From an uncultured Lachnospiraceae bacterium (GTDB lineage: Bacteria > Bacillota > Clostridia > Lachnospirales > Lachnospiraceae): a stretch of 54,022 nt of DNA. Each line of letters opens with the position of its first letter. Positions within the stretch are counted from its first letter, which is position 1. The notes beneath the pieces were generated by a model. The model saw nothing but the letters and a program-made list of their open reading frames with translations. It was not told the origin of the DNA and ran no database searches. A program made the translations under genes and the position numbers. Positions 24,949 to 33,468 of the stretch are shown here, in pieces. The stretch is taken from contig CALEFO010000059.1 in assembly GCA_937877165.1 (NCBI GenBank), positions 1 to 54,022 of the forward strand. The letters run 5' to 3'.

Positions 24949-26673
24949 ATGATTGCATATCTCAACGCCGTCTCTGTGAAGCGCAGTGCTGGAAGAAGCA
25001 TTGTCGCAAGCAGTGCCTATATCAGCGGCGAGAAGGAAACCAATGAGTATACCGGCCTTACGCACGACTACCACGCCAAGAGCGGTATTATCCATTCCGA
25101 AGTTATGCTCCCGCCAAACGCTCCAAAAGCTTACCGATCTCCGGAAAAGCTATGGTCCAGCCTTGAATGTGCCGAGAAAAGTCCGCAGGCCAAGCTGGGG
25201 CTAAGTATTGTCGCAGCCATTCCGAACGAAATTCCGGAAGAACAGCGAATCGCTCTTGCAAAAGAATTCTGCCAGCAGTTCGTTGATCTCGGATGCTGTG
25301 TCCAGTTTGCCATTCATGATCCCGTTGCTCGTGATGACCGTGGAATCCCGATCAACGCGCAAGGCTTTCCCGCAAAATCGCCCGAAGAATATCAGCATCT
25401 GAATCCGCATCTGCATTGCCTGATCTGTCAGCGGATGCTGGATGAAAACGGGAAGTGGCTTGCCCGCACAGCTTGTCAGTACATTGTGCAGGATATGCAT
25501 ACCGGAGATGTCCGCAGCATGACCGCGCAGGAACTGAAGGCAGCCGGTGACCGCTGGCAGAAACAGTACCGGTATGACACAGGCACCCAGATTCAATGGA
25601 TGACAAAACAGGAAGCCATCTGTATGGGATATGAACGGGTCAATCGCCTCCCGCGCATGACAAGGCACGGTATCTCTACTCCTGCCTCTTCCTACGTCAA
25701 CAGTCCGCAGTTTCTTCATGACATGCGCCTCCACTGGCAGGACACTGTGAATCATTGTCTGGACCGTTATGCTCCTTCTGTCTCCGAACGCATTGACATG
25801 CGCAGCTATAAGGAGCAGAGAAATAACAAAATTCCTCAGCAGCATCTCGGAACTTATGCAATCAGGAAAGAGAGAAAATACGCCCGCTATGCTGCCGAAG
25901 GAAAAGACATTGCGCACACCCTGTCCGGCTATCTTGCTTCATTGAATCGGGAGGTACGGCGGCACAATCACATGATTGATGTCTATGCAGCTCAGGAACA
26001 GGAAACCCGGCAGATTATTCAGGGAGCAGAACGGCAGGCTGCCTTGCTGGAGGTCTACCGGAATCAATGGATTTCCTCCCGTGCCTATGATCTTGCCCTG
26101 ACAAAGCAGTTCCAGCAATTGGACACAGATACCGAACAGCTCCGGGAACGTCTGGAAGCGTTTCAGACCGAAAGCAGCAAGATCAGTTCAAACATGATGC
26201 AGATTCGTTCCGAAAACTCTGACCTGTCTGCCGCCTTGGAAAATACGCAACGTCACTCTGACCGCAGGAAGTTGGAAGAACAGATTCAGCGGAACAATGC
26301 TCTTTTACAGAAAGGATCGCAACTTCTGCAGGAACTCCGCATCCAATATGGATACGAAGACGAATCCATATTCCGAAAGGAGCAGCAGCTTCTGAATGAG
26401 GCAACCCGTCAGACAAAGCAAAAAGAGAAACTTCTCCACGCAGCCAAACGACAGTCTGCGGAAGCAAAAGAGCACTACCTCAAACAGAAGGCCCTCGTGC
26501 CGGTTAAGATCCGACACCTTGTCACAAGTTATCAAGCCCAATATCGGCAGAAATCCTCTGCCGCCCAGATTGCAGCCGATATCGGCACAACTTTAACTCT
26601 CGTACTGCACGTGGAACAGTCCATCCTACAGGAAGAGGAACGCATAGAATGGCAGCAAAGCCATCAACAATAA
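24949..26673 (+). CDS. mobA: MobA/MobL family relaxase (MOBQ)
   Basis: 574 residues. The N-terminal relaxase domain starts MIAYLNAVSVKRSAGRSIVA with the catalytic Tyr region (SSAYISGE) and carries the metal-binding HxH in NPHLHCLICQRML near residue 155. The C-terminal half is a long charged coiled coil. It nicks oriT and pilots the strand during mobilization. The ATG at 24949 stands eight bases after AAAGGAG; the ATG at 24943 is too close to that site and the frame further up runs through oriT. It is the main mobilization gene of the inner element. Confidence 0.92.
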   Translation: MIAYLNAVSVKRSAGRSIVASSAYISGEKETNEYTGLTHDYHAKSGIIHSEVMLPPNAPKAYRSPEKLWSSLECAEKSPQAKLGLSIVAAIPNEIPEEQRIALAKEFCQQFVDLGCCVQFAIHDPVARDDRGIPINAQGFPAKSPEEYQHLNPHLHCLICQRMLDENGKWLARTACQYIVQDMHTGDVRSMTAQELKAAGDRWQKQYRYDTGTQIQWMTKQEAICMGYERVNRLPRMTRHGISTPASSYVNSPQFLHDMRLHWQDTVNHCLDRYAPSVSERIDMRSYKEQRNNKIPQQHLGTYAIRKERKYARYAAEGKDIAHTLSGYLASLNREVRRHNHMIDVYAAQEQETRQIIQGAERQAALLEVYRNQWISSRAYDLALTKQFQQLDTDTEQLRERLEAFQTESSKISSNMMQIRSENSDLSAALENTQRHSDRRKLEEQIQRNNALLQKGSQLLQELRIQYGYEDESIFRKEQQLLNEATRQTKQKEKLLHAAKRQSAEAKEHYLKQKALVPVKIRHLVTSYQAQYRQKSSAAQIAADIGTTLTLVLHVEQSILQEEERIEWQQSHQQ

Positions 26674-26684
26674 GGAGACAAACT

Positions 26685-26954
26685 ATGTTTACAATAAAAA
26701 CTATAATCAACGCATTGGATGAAAATCTGGTTCATGAAGTTACCGATACTCTCTCCGCCTATCAGAAGGCCAACAGACTGGATTCCGCAAGAAGGAATCC
26801 TGCATCTGCGATTTATCGAATGGATGTCTGCTATGAAGCATGGCGGGCTCATAATCTGGTGGCCGGTCGCTCTGTTACCCGTGATGTTCCATTTTTCATT
26901 CACATCACGGTTTTGAATGGCATTGCACGCAGCGATTTCTTCAAAGCCGTATAA
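26685..26954 (+). CDS. Small conserved-looking protein, unknown
   Basis: 89 residues from an ATG with an AAGGAGA site seven bases upstream and 11 bases after the relaxase stop. Mixed composition, no membrane segment and no motif that I recognise; it contains MDVCYEAWRAHNLVAGRSVT in the middle. Its position makes it part of the mobilization operon. Confidence 0.6.
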   Translation: MFTIKTIINALDENLVHEVTDTLSAYQKANRLDSARRNPASAIYRMDVCYEAWRAHNLVAGRSVTRDVPFFIHITVLNGIARSDFFKAV

Positions 26955-26978
26955 GATTAACCCTTACGTTTATCTGGA

Positions 26979-27013
26979 CCGTCTTTCTGCCTCACGCAGC
27001 CGCAGAAAGGCGG
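26979..27013 (+). other. Inverted repeat between relaxase operon and resolvase gene
   Basis: A 12-position stem with one G-T pair (CCGTCTTTCTGC and GCAGAAAGGCGG) and an 11-base loop. It may end the mobilization transcript, although no U-tract follows, or serve as a recombination site for the adjacent serine recombinase. TATAAT at 27044-27049 may be the -10 box of the resolvase gene. Confidence 0.5.
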
Positions 27014-27092
27014 TTCTGTTCCGTATCAGTATAAACGGTCGTCTATAATGAACTGCAGAACGATTGTCTGTATGAATTCGAGGAGGTCTGCT

Positions 27093-27770
27093 ATGAACAG
27101 GACTTATGGCTACTGCCGAATCTCAACCAGCAAACAGAATATTACACGTCAGATCCGCAACATCACTCATGCCTATCCGGATGCCCGAATCATTGAAGAA
27201 ACCTACACCGGGACAACGACAGACCGACCTGCCTTTGACCGGATGCTGCGGCAGCTCCAGCCCGGCGATACTGTAGTCTTCGACTCTGTCTCCCGCATGT
27301 CCCGCAATGCGCAGGAAGGTTTTGAACTGTATCAGCAGCTGTACAAACAGGGGATTCATCTTGTCTTCCTGAAGGAACCCCTGATCAATACCGACACCTA
27401 TCAGCAATCCCTACAGACCGCAATTCCGATGACTGGAACCGCCGTGGATCCGATCCTCGAAGGTGTGAACGCCTTTCTCATGTCACTGGCAGAGACGCAG
27501 ATCCGACTTGCCTTCGAGCAGTCCCAGAAGGAAGTGGATGATCTCCGGCAGAGAACCCGGGAAGGCATTGAGACGGCCCGCCGGAACGGAAAACAGATCG
27601 GGCGCCAGCCCGGCAGTCAGGTTCACCGGAAACGCGAAGCGTCCATCAAAGAACAGATCCGGAAATACTCCCGTGACTTTCAGGGAACACTGACCGACCA
27701 GGAAACCATGAAGCTGATCGGCAGCATCTCGCGCGGCACTTATTACAAGTACAAGGCACAGATGCGATAA
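27093..27770 (+). CDS. Serine recombinase (resolvase/invertase family)
   Basis: 225 residues. The catalytic domain opens MNRTYGYCRISTSKQ with the nucleophilic Ser at residue 11, then TGTTTDRPAFDRML, LQPGDTVVFDSVSRMSRNA and the long helix of the dimer interface. The C-terminal DNA-binding part includes GIETARRNGKQIGR and a helix-turn-helix (residues about 190-225). A GAGGAGG site precedes the ATG at 27093; the frame to 27048 has none. Resolving dimers or replication intermediates of the element is the likely role. Confidence 0.9.
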   Translation: MNRTYGYCRISTSKQNITRQIRNITHAYPDARIIEETYTGTTTDRPAFDRMLRQLQPGDTVVFDSVSRMSRNAQEGFELYQQLYKQGIHLVFLKEPLINTDTYQQSLQTAIPMTGTAVDPILEGVNAFLMSLAETQIRLAFEQSQKEVDDLRQRTREGIETARRNGKQIGRQPGSQVHRKREASIKEQIRKYSRDFQGTLTDQETMKLIGSISRGTYYKYKAQMR

Positions 27771-28009
27771 CGATTATATGCAAAGAAGTGCATGGAGGTT
27801 TTCTAAGAAAGCACCGAATGTCATGATAGTATTGCGCAATAATTTCAGCCTTTATTCGCATTTTATTTGATATATTGTAATATATGTATTTATGTGTATA
27901 ATATACAGATATAAAGCAAGATAGATTCAGCTATTGCAGATTACACATTTGCATTGAAGATGAATTTGTCGCCATTGCCGCCTTGTAACAGATACAACCA
28001 ATTATTCCA
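27771..28009. other. AT-rich segment without gene
   Basis: Clearly lower in GC than everything around it. It contains a plausible plus-strand promoter (TTGTAA 27875-27880, 16-base spacer, TATAAT 27897-27902) that would serve the small membrane ORF downstream. Confidence 0.5.
27875..27902 (+). promoter_or_regulatory. Putative promoter in the AT-rich segment
   Basis: TTGTAA and a perfect TATAAT separated by 16 bases. It points toward the small ORF at 28010. Confidence 0.45.
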
Positions 28010-28189
28010 ATGAGAAAAATCGCAATTATCAACTTACTCCTATATATTCCAGCTTGTTTGGCAATGGGAACAGTATATATCCACAGTCAAGCAGATACGC
28101 TAATCAAAACATTAACTCTAATAATTTTAGGCTGTGCAATAACAAGCGGTGCATATCTGTCGTTATTGATTTTCAAAGGCACAAAGTAG
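28010..28189 (+). CDS. Small two-helix membrane protein (putative)
   Basis: 59 residues from ATG to TAG: MRKIAIINLLLYIPACLAMG begins the first hydrophobic helix, and a second (LIKTLTLIILGCAITSGAYL region) fills most of the rest. No ribosome binding site is visible, which lowers confidence, but the reading frame, low GC and promoter upstream suit a short acquired gene. It could be a small toxin or holin-like protein; nothing specific is recognised. Confidence 0.35.
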   Translation: MRKIAIINLLLYIPACLAMGTVYIHSQADTLIKTLTLIILGCAITSGAYLSLLIFKGTK

Positions 28190-28310
28190 ATTCATGGATC
28201 CAACGGAAAATCGGTATTTATTACTATTCCGGCATCTTTCTCACTGTCCATAGAAACTCTTTATGTTCTTTCCTCGCCGAGCCTTTTATTGCTATACAAT
28301 ATGCCTCTTC
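28190..28310. other. Intergenic, nothing recognised
   Basis: Spacer between the small ORF and the convergent coupling-protein gene. AT content falls back toward the average. No hairpin terminator seen. Confidence 0.4.
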
Positions 28311-29963
28311 TTACCTTCTCAGCTTCTCCCACTCCTCATTGCTGGCCTGAATTTTCTCGGAGAGCGCATTCAGTTCCCTGTCTTCATAGTAGGCTGCCCG
28401 CTGCAGCTGAAAGATTCCGTAAGGACTGATCAGAAGCTCCTTTCCTTCACTCTGCAGCCGCAGCAGTTCATCTGCCGTATACAGGGCCTGTAACTGATAA
28501 GAGGTCGTATTCTTCCGTGCCGCATAACTGCCGCTGCTGCTGACCTGTCGCTGCAGGAACTGGCCTCCCAGCTTCTCAATCCATTGTGCAGTGGAACGAT
28601 CCTTTGCCGACAGGATTACCGTATACTCGCAGTTGCTCACCAAGTCATCCACTCCGGCCTTGGATCCGATGGATTCCTCAAACGCAGAGATGGTTTGATT
28701 GATGATGTACAGAATCACGCCTTTGCTGCGAAGCGTCTTGATGGAAGAGGTCAGGAGCTTTGCCATATCCGATGAACCATTCAGCACACGTGAAACCTCG
28801 TCCAGAACGAACAGGCAGCCTCTCCCGTTGTCCTTGGATGAATCCGGCAGCTCCATAGCCGCATCCAGCATCTGTGCCAGAATGATGCGCGTCAGGGAGC
28901 TGTACTGTTCCAGCTTCGATTCATCCAGTGTCAGGTAAACGGAACGCTGTTCCTGATACAGCGTATCCGGTGACACTCTGCGCGGATTGACCTTCAGCAT
29001 GTAGCGAAGGTCCTGATCATTGGCGAAGACCGTCAGACCGTTGCACAGACTGCTGTACACTGAGCCCAGTGTCGCATTTCCCGCCTCCTTGATCATACCG
29101 GAGAACTGATTCAGGTACTTATACTCCGCGCTGGTAGGCCGTGCCGTTTCCAGCACGTGCTGAATCTGCTGCTCCACAGGCTCTGCCAGAATCCTGTCAA
29201 TAATATCAACCATTTCCGGACATTTTCCCTTGGCAAGCGCATCCTGCACATAGGCAATACTCAGCCCGTTGCCGAGATTCCGTGCGGCATCCACGAAATA
29301 CGGCTGCTTGTCATTCGGTGACTTTGGAACCAGATAGAGGACAATCTGATTCATCGTGGTGATGATTTCCTGCGTAGTCGGCTTTCTGCCCCGATGCAGC
29401 TTGTACAGCATGTCATACCCCATCAGAGACCGGTCATTGATGCTCACAATGCAGCCGTTCTCATCCGAATAGCGGATAGACTTATAGCTCAGCTCCCCTT
29501 TCAGATCCAGCACGAAAAGGCTCCGCTGACCGGATTTCCCGTCTTTTCTTCCATCGCCGCATTTCTTCATTCCTGCATTCACAAGAAGCGTAGAGAGCAG
29601 CAGAACAGATTTTCCAGATCCGGACTGCCCCAGAACAAGTACGTGTGCAGGCCGTCCCGTATCACAGACATACCGGTTCCGATATTTTCCGAGAATGATT
29701 CCCTGCGGCCTTTTCTTCAGAAATTTTTCCGGTGGTTTGGGATGATCGAACTTTCCCTTGCGGCTCCATGATTCCGGATCCTTCATACTTCCTTCAACAA
29801 GAGCAATCATCCACGTCAGCACACCGACCATCAGGCAGATTCTTCGGTACCCGGTCTCCGCCGGAATCGTCCCTCCATACAACTGTCTCATGCACCAGTA
29901 ACAAAGCAGCGCCGCCAGCGGAATCAGCGGCATCGTCAGCAGCAAATACTGAATTTTCTTCAT
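28311..29963 (-). CDS. VirD4/TraG-like type IV coupling protein
   Basis: 550 residues. Two N-terminal transmembrane helices (about 5-25 and 41-57), Walker A GQSGSGKS at 112-119, Walker B-like CLFVLDEVSR near residue 388, and a TraG/TraD-type C-terminal part. Coupling proteins bring the relaxase-bound DNA to the mating pore. Having its own coupling protein without a pore suggests that the element plugs into pores of co-resident elements. Transcribed away from the Rep_trans gene's direction of origin on the same strand, with an HTH gene on the opposite strand between them. Confidence 0.88.
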   Translation of the reverse strand: MKKIQYLLLTMPLIPLAALLCYWCMRQLYGGTIPAETGYRRICLMVGVLTWMIALVEGSMKDPESWSRKGKFDHPKPPEKFLKKRPQGIILGKYRNRYVCDTGRPAHVLVLGQSGSGKSVLLLSTLLVNAGMKKCGDGRKDGKSGQRSLFVLDLKGELSYKSIRYSDENGCIVSINDRSLMGYDMLYKLHRGRKPTTQEIITTMNQIVLYLVPKSPNDKQPYFVDAARNLGNGLSIAYVQDALAKGKCPEMVDIIDRILAEPVEQQIQHVLETARPTSAEYKYLNQFSGMIKEAGNATLGSVYSSLCNGLTVFANDQDLRYMLKVNPRRVSPDTLYQEQRSVYLTLDESKLEQYSSLTRIILAQMLDAAMELPDSSKDNGRGCLFVLDEVSRVLNGSSDMAKLLTSSIKTLRSKGVILYIINQTISAFEESIGSKAGVDDLVSNCEYTVILSAKDRSTAQWIEKLGGQFLQRQVSSSGSYAARKNTTSYQLQALYTADELLRLQSEGKELLISPYGIFQLQRAAYYEDRELNALSEKIQASNEEWEKLRR

Positions 29964-30052
29964 ATTCGTTCTCCTTCCCCTGTGAATCGTGATACCTTAA
30001 AAGGAAAATATGCTTGTCCGCTTTACACGATAGGAAAAGGAGAGTGCCCCTT

Positions 30053-30475
30053 ATGAAGTCATCCGCGAGTTCAAGTCCTCAGGGAATTCTGTTCTATCTG
30101 GAGGATCCGGCCAGTGTAGACAAGTTGTTCAGAGTTCTGAAAGAGAATGGCATTGATCCTGTCTGCTTTCCTGATCTTCAGCAGGATTCAGGTCTGTCCG
30201 TCTACGCGATTGATTCTTTCAGCCTTGACGATGCGCTTGAGCGAATTACTCATCCGGCCACGCCCCATCCCGTCGTAAATGCAGTCGGGCGCCCCCGCGC
30301 TGATGTCACAGCCGAAACAATTGCCAAGGCCTATTATGATAACGGCCTGCCCATCACAAAGATCATGGCGCTGTACCAGATCAGCCGCTCTACTGTGCAC
30401 AGAAGACTGGATGCGGCTGCCGCTAAGGGATTTCATGCCCGTAGTTATCGCCGTAGCAAACGGCCTATGGCCTGA
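30053..30475 (+). CDS. DNA-binding protein with resolvase-type C-terminal helix-turn-helix
   Basis: 140 residues. The C-terminal 45 residues (GRPRADVTAETIAKAYYDNG then ISRSTVHRRLDAA) match the helix-turn-helix that ends Hin-like serine recombinases, including the GRP linker, but there is no catalytic domain in front. Instead residues 1-85 form an unknown domain (QGILFYLEDPASVDKLFRVL). A GGAG site lies ahead of the ATG at 30053. It overlaps the Rep_trans gene tail to tail by 11 bases. A regulator of the element, or an accessory binding to res/oriT, is the likely role. Confidence 0.6.
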   Translation: MKSSASSSPQGILFYLEDPASVDKLFRVLKENGIDPVCFPDLQQDSGLSVYAIDSFSLDDALERITHPATPHPVVNAVGRPRADVTAETIAKAYYDNGLPITKIMALYQISRSTVHRRLDAAAAKGFHARSYRRSKRPMA

Positions 30476-31511
30476 ACTTCAGAAACTCCTTTACTCTCTG
30501 CCGGTCTGCTGCCGACTGATGCGTTCTGATGTATTCCAGCAGTTCCGGTGAAGCTTTCTCCCGATATTCTTTAAGCAGCTCTTCCACATACCCGAAATCA
30601 TCCCCCAGCAGCTGAACAACGGCAGCCAATGTCGGCAATGCACTCCGGACATAACGGAGCTGATGGTCCATGTTGAATTCCTTCACCTCCGCGGTCAGCG
30701 GCATGTCTTTTGCATCCTTGATAAACTTCTTCCACTTGGGCAGGACTGTGCAGCGCGTTGTGTTCTTATTGTCCCGCCTGACGATACGGAAATAGTACTT
30801 CAGGAGACTTTGCACAATGGCAGGTACACTTCCATTCATCTGAACCAGCAGTTTTGCTATACTGTTTGCTCGTTGCTTTTTGAGCTCGAATTCCCAGCGA
30901 ACTGTGTGCGGAGGATACGGATACTCCGACTTACCTTGATTGTTGTTTTCCTCCTCACTTTTTTCATAGATACGAACGAAAACCATGCCGCTGCGATTCC
31001 CGTATGTGAGCTGGGCTCCAACTTCCTGTCTGCTTTTCTTATCTGTCCGTCTGCTGCTTCTCCGGAACTTGGTTATGATCTGTCCCTTCTCTTCATACCG
31101 ATACAGATCAGCCATAGTGAAGTGGCTTCCGCCGATGTCATCCACAGCCAGGTCAATGCGTGTGAACTTGCCGCCATGATCGAGGATCAGCTGTAGGAAG
31201 AACGCAAGCCACGTATCTTCTGTCGTCTGATACCGGTTACAGATCGCCTTCTGCAGGGCTGTCACCGATCCGCCGGGGATATCAACATGTGTACCCATAG
31301 TGCTTTTCCCTTCGGTCAGAATTGTGATATCGGTTCCCTTGATAAAGTACTGGCATCGATAGCCCTGCTTTGCACTGAAACTCCTGCAGCAGAGGCGATC
31401 CGTCATCCCCAGCAGTTCAACCACCTCATCCTTACTTATCGGCGGCAAGGCTTTCAACGTGAAGCCGATCCAATGAATCTGTGTCTCTACTGCTCCATTC
31501 CATTTGCTCAT
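30465..31511 (-). CDS. Rep_trans family replication initiator / MOBT-type relaxase
   Basis: 348 residues. It has the family motif FTRIDLAVDD (116-125) and the RIYEK strand with a probable catalytic Tyr at 182, as in pT181-type RepC and Tn916 Orf20. Such proteins nick one strand and start rolling-circle replication; in some integrative elements they act as MOBT relaxases. Within an element that already has a MOBQ relaxase, it more likely drives replication of the excised circle, though a transfer role is possible. The stop overlaps the 3' end of the HTH gene. Confidence 0.82.
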   Translation of the reverse strand: MSKWNGAVETQIHWIGFTLKALPPISKDEVVELLGMTDRLCCRSFSAKQGYRCQYFIKGTDITILTEGKSTMGTHVDIPGGSVTALQKAICNRYQTTEDTWLAFFLQLILDHGGKFTRIDLAVDDIGGSHFTMADLYRYEEKGQIITKFRRSSRRTDKKSRQEVGAQLTYGNRSGMVFVRIYEKSEEENNNQGKSEYPYPPHTVRWEFELKKQRANSIAKLLVQMNGSVPAIVQSLLKYYFRIVRRDNKNTTRCTVLPKWKKFIKDAKDMPLTAEVKEFNMDHQLRYVRSALPTLAAVVQLLGDDFGYVEELLKEYREKASPELLEYIRTHQSAADRQRVKEFLKFRP

Positions 31512-31665
31512 AGCCCATTCGGATTGAAATTGGTGTACCCGTCATACATAGGGCTTTCCAATCCGTCCTTTCGAGCTGAAAAATGCCGGAGTTATGTTTC
31601 AAAAATGCAGATATTATTGACACATCATTCCCGCATATTCTCTGCGCAAGGTTAAGGAAGGTCCT

Positions 31666-33081
31666 TTGCCAACGGAGAACAGGTCTCCGCTGATTTCAAA
31701 TACATCCGAAATGAACAACACGATCGTTTATACCTCTGACGACCACACGCTTCTTGTAATTGATCTGGAATCTGCTAAGCTGAATGCAGGAGTTTCGGCA
31801 TTGCAGGAGGAAATGGCACGAGAGAGAATTTCAAGAAATCAGATATTAAGCAGCTACAACTTCACATTTGAAAATGGTCCGTGTAAGAGCGACGGGTACT
31901 ACCACCTGCACCTTCACAATGACAAGGGAAAATGCATTTCACGTTCCGTGAAGGCGAAAACCATTGATGAGCTGAAAGACAAGGTCTATCTGTACCACAA
32001 GGGTATGCTCCATTCCGGCGCCACCTTTGCCGATATGTTCCAGCTTGCCCAGCAGGATGTATTCCGATATGTGAAGCCGGACAGTGATGCCTATCACAGC
32101 AGACTGAACAGCAGCAACCGGAGACAGCAGCACTTTGACCGCTTTATCACAGGAACGCCTTGGGAAAAGAAAAAGATCACCGCTTTCACCGTGCAGGACA
32201 TTGATGACATGATTGTTTACAATCTGCAGCGTTTCGATCTGAGATCCCGGGCGCTGTCCGGTCTGAAATCCATCATCAAGATGACCTTTGACTATGCCGT
32301 CAGTCACGGATGCATCAAGCACAATCCGTATCCGGATCTGGATTCGAGAAGATACCGGGACCTTCTGGTTCCCGATACACCGGTAAAAGAGCGCGGCTAT
32401 ACGGAAGATGAACTGAGCAGGATTCTCGACTATCTGCACCGGAAGGAAGAAAGCGATCCCAGATGCACTACAAGCTGGGCTCTGGAACTCGTCGTCATCT
32501 GTGCGCTGCGAAGAGGAGAGGTTCCGCCTCTCCGTCTGGAGGATATCCGGCAGGATGCACAGCCGGGCCTGTATCTCCATCAGACACTGCTGGAGGTCAG
32601 GAAGATGGACGGCAGCAGCAACATCGGATATTTTCCCGCAGAACACACCAAGACGCATAAGAACCGGCTATACCCGATGTCAGACCGTCTCCGGGAGTTT
32701 CTGGACCGATATCTTCCGGTAAGGAATTCCTACTATCCGGACAGCCCGTACCTATTCCCGTCCCGCAGATGGAACAAGGAACGCAAGTGCTGGGACGAGG
32801 GCGGCATGATCACCGATCAGACCATTCCCAGCTATTACGCGAGGATGTGCGTTCAGCTCAGCATTAAGACGGATCCGCTCTGCATCCGTGGACCACATGC
32901 ATTCCGCCGCAACGCAATCACGGAAACGATGGTCGCATCCGGCGGCAACATTGATCTGACGGCACAAATCTTCGGAAATTCTCCGGAGACAATCCGGAAG
33001 GCATATCTGCTGGACATGGACTACAACGCAAAGCTGGCAGCCTTGAACGGCTGCCAGCAGAAGAAGCGAATGGTGATTTGA
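31666..33081 (+). CDS. Tyrosine recombinase/integrase of the inner element
   Basis: 471 residues if translation starts at the TTG at 31666, which has an AAGGAAGG site; the next ATG at 31711 has none. The catalytic domain shows the first Arg in CALRRGEVPPLRLEDI, HTKTHKNR, HAFRR (GPHAFRRNAITETMVASGG), an Asn in place of the second His (FGNSPETIRKAYLLD), and the Tyr in KAYL. The N-terminal 60 residues are extra compared with the outer integrase. It ends 80 bases before the tRNA-Gly repeat, as expected for a tRNA-targeting integrase. Confidence 0.92.
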   Translation: MPTENRSPLISNTSEMNNTIVYTSDDHTLLVIDLESAKLNAGVSALQEEMARERISRNQILSSYNFTFENGPCKSDGYYHLHLHNDKGKCISRSVKAKTIDELKDKVYLYHKGMLHSGATFADMFQLAQQDVFRYVKPDSDAYHSRLNSSNRRQQHFDRFITGTPWEKKKITAFTVQDIDDMIVYNLQRFDLRSRALSGLKSIIKMTFDYAVSHGCIKHNPYPDLDSRRYRDLLVPDTPVKERGYTEDELSRILDYLHRKEESDPRCTTSWALELVVICALRRGEVPPLRLEDIRQDAQPGLYLHQTLLEVRKMDGSSNIGYFPAEHTKTHKNRLYPMSDRLREFLDRYLPVRNSYYPDSPYLFPSRRWNKERKCWDEGGMITDQTIPSYYARMCVQLSIKTDPLCIRGPHAFRRNAITETMVASGGNIDLTAQIFGNSPETIRKAYLLDMDYNAKLAALNGCQQKKRMVI

Positions 33082-33105
33082 TGTGATTTTGCAGGTATTT
33101 TCATT

Positions 33106-33123
33106 GGTAACAAATGGTAACAA
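33106..33123 (+). repeat. Paired GGTAACAA repeats, putative integrase arm sites
   Basis: Copies at 33106-33113 and 33116-33123, ten bases apart. Related copies lie near the left end of the element (22997-23004 and 23008-23014), which suits arm sites at both ends. Confidence 0.55.
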
Positions 33124-33129
33124 GCAAAA

Positions 33130-33161
33130 GATCCCCAGAAATCATTGATTTCACAGGGATC
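33130..33161 (+). terminator. Hairpin between integrase gene and tRNA-Gly
   Basis: Outer stem GATCCC/GGGATC (33130-33135 with 33156-33161) and inner stem GAAATCA/TGATTTC around one base. It directly adjoins the attachment repeat and can separate the convergent integrase and tRNA transcripts. Confidence 0.6.
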
Positions 33162-33187
33162 ACACAGAGCGACAGACGAGGCTCGAA
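33162..33187. repeat. Attachment site repeat at the intact tRNA-Gly 3' end
   Basis: 26 bases identical to 22914-22939. It includes the 3' half of the T-arm and the acceptor stem of the tRNA gene, so insertion restores the tRNA. Confidence 0.92.
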
Positions 33188-33240
33188 CTCGCGGTCTCCA
33201 CCTTGGCAAGGTGGCGCTTTACCAACTAAGCTACTATCGC
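33168..33240 (-). tRNA. tRNA-Gly (GCC)
   Basis: 73 bases. Acceptor stem GCGATAG/CTGTCGC with one G-T pair, D arm GCTTAGTTGGTAAAGC, anticodon stem CCACC/GGTGG with loop TTGCCAA (anticodon at 33205-33207), T arm GCGAG-TTCGAGC-CTCGT, and discriminator T as usual for glycine. CCA is not encoded. The 3' end is the integration site of the element. Confidence 0.97.
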
Positions 33241-33302
33241 ATTTATGATTTTCTTCCCTCAAAAGCTCCTCTGTAGAAGTGCTGTTCCTTGGGACGAGTG
33301 TT

Positions 33303-33331
33303 ATATTACTATATCCACAGAATGATGTCAA
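33303..33331 (-). promoter_or_regulatory. Promoter of tRNA-Gly
   Basis: Minus strand TTGACA (33326-33331), 17-base spacer, TAATAT (33303-33308). It lies about 60 bases upstream of the tRNA. Confidence 0.75.
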
Positions 33332-33468
33332 ACCTTTTTTCAAATTTTTTTGAAAAACTGAAGTGAAAAAGTAACTTCCACTCCAGCATAATTCTTTCCA
33401 GCCCTGCAGGAGATGCTTCTCCTGCAGAACGAAAGCCTCTTCTGACCGGGACCGTTTTGCACAGACGA

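Larger units (their letters stand above)
22914..33187 (+). mobile_element. Integrative mobilizable element at tRNA-Gly(GCC)
   Basis: 10.27 kb between perfect 26-bp tRNA-derived repeats. It contains DinJ/YafQ, a DUF5688-like gene, small accessory genes, an oriT, a MOBQ relaxase, a serine recombinase, a VirD4-like coupling ATPase, a Rep_trans initiator and a tyrosine integrase next to the tRNA. No mating-pore genes (VirB4, VirB6, VirB8 types) are present, so it is mobilizable rather than self-transmissible. GTAACA repeats lie in pairs inside both ends (22998, 23009; 33107, 33117). Confidence 0.85.
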
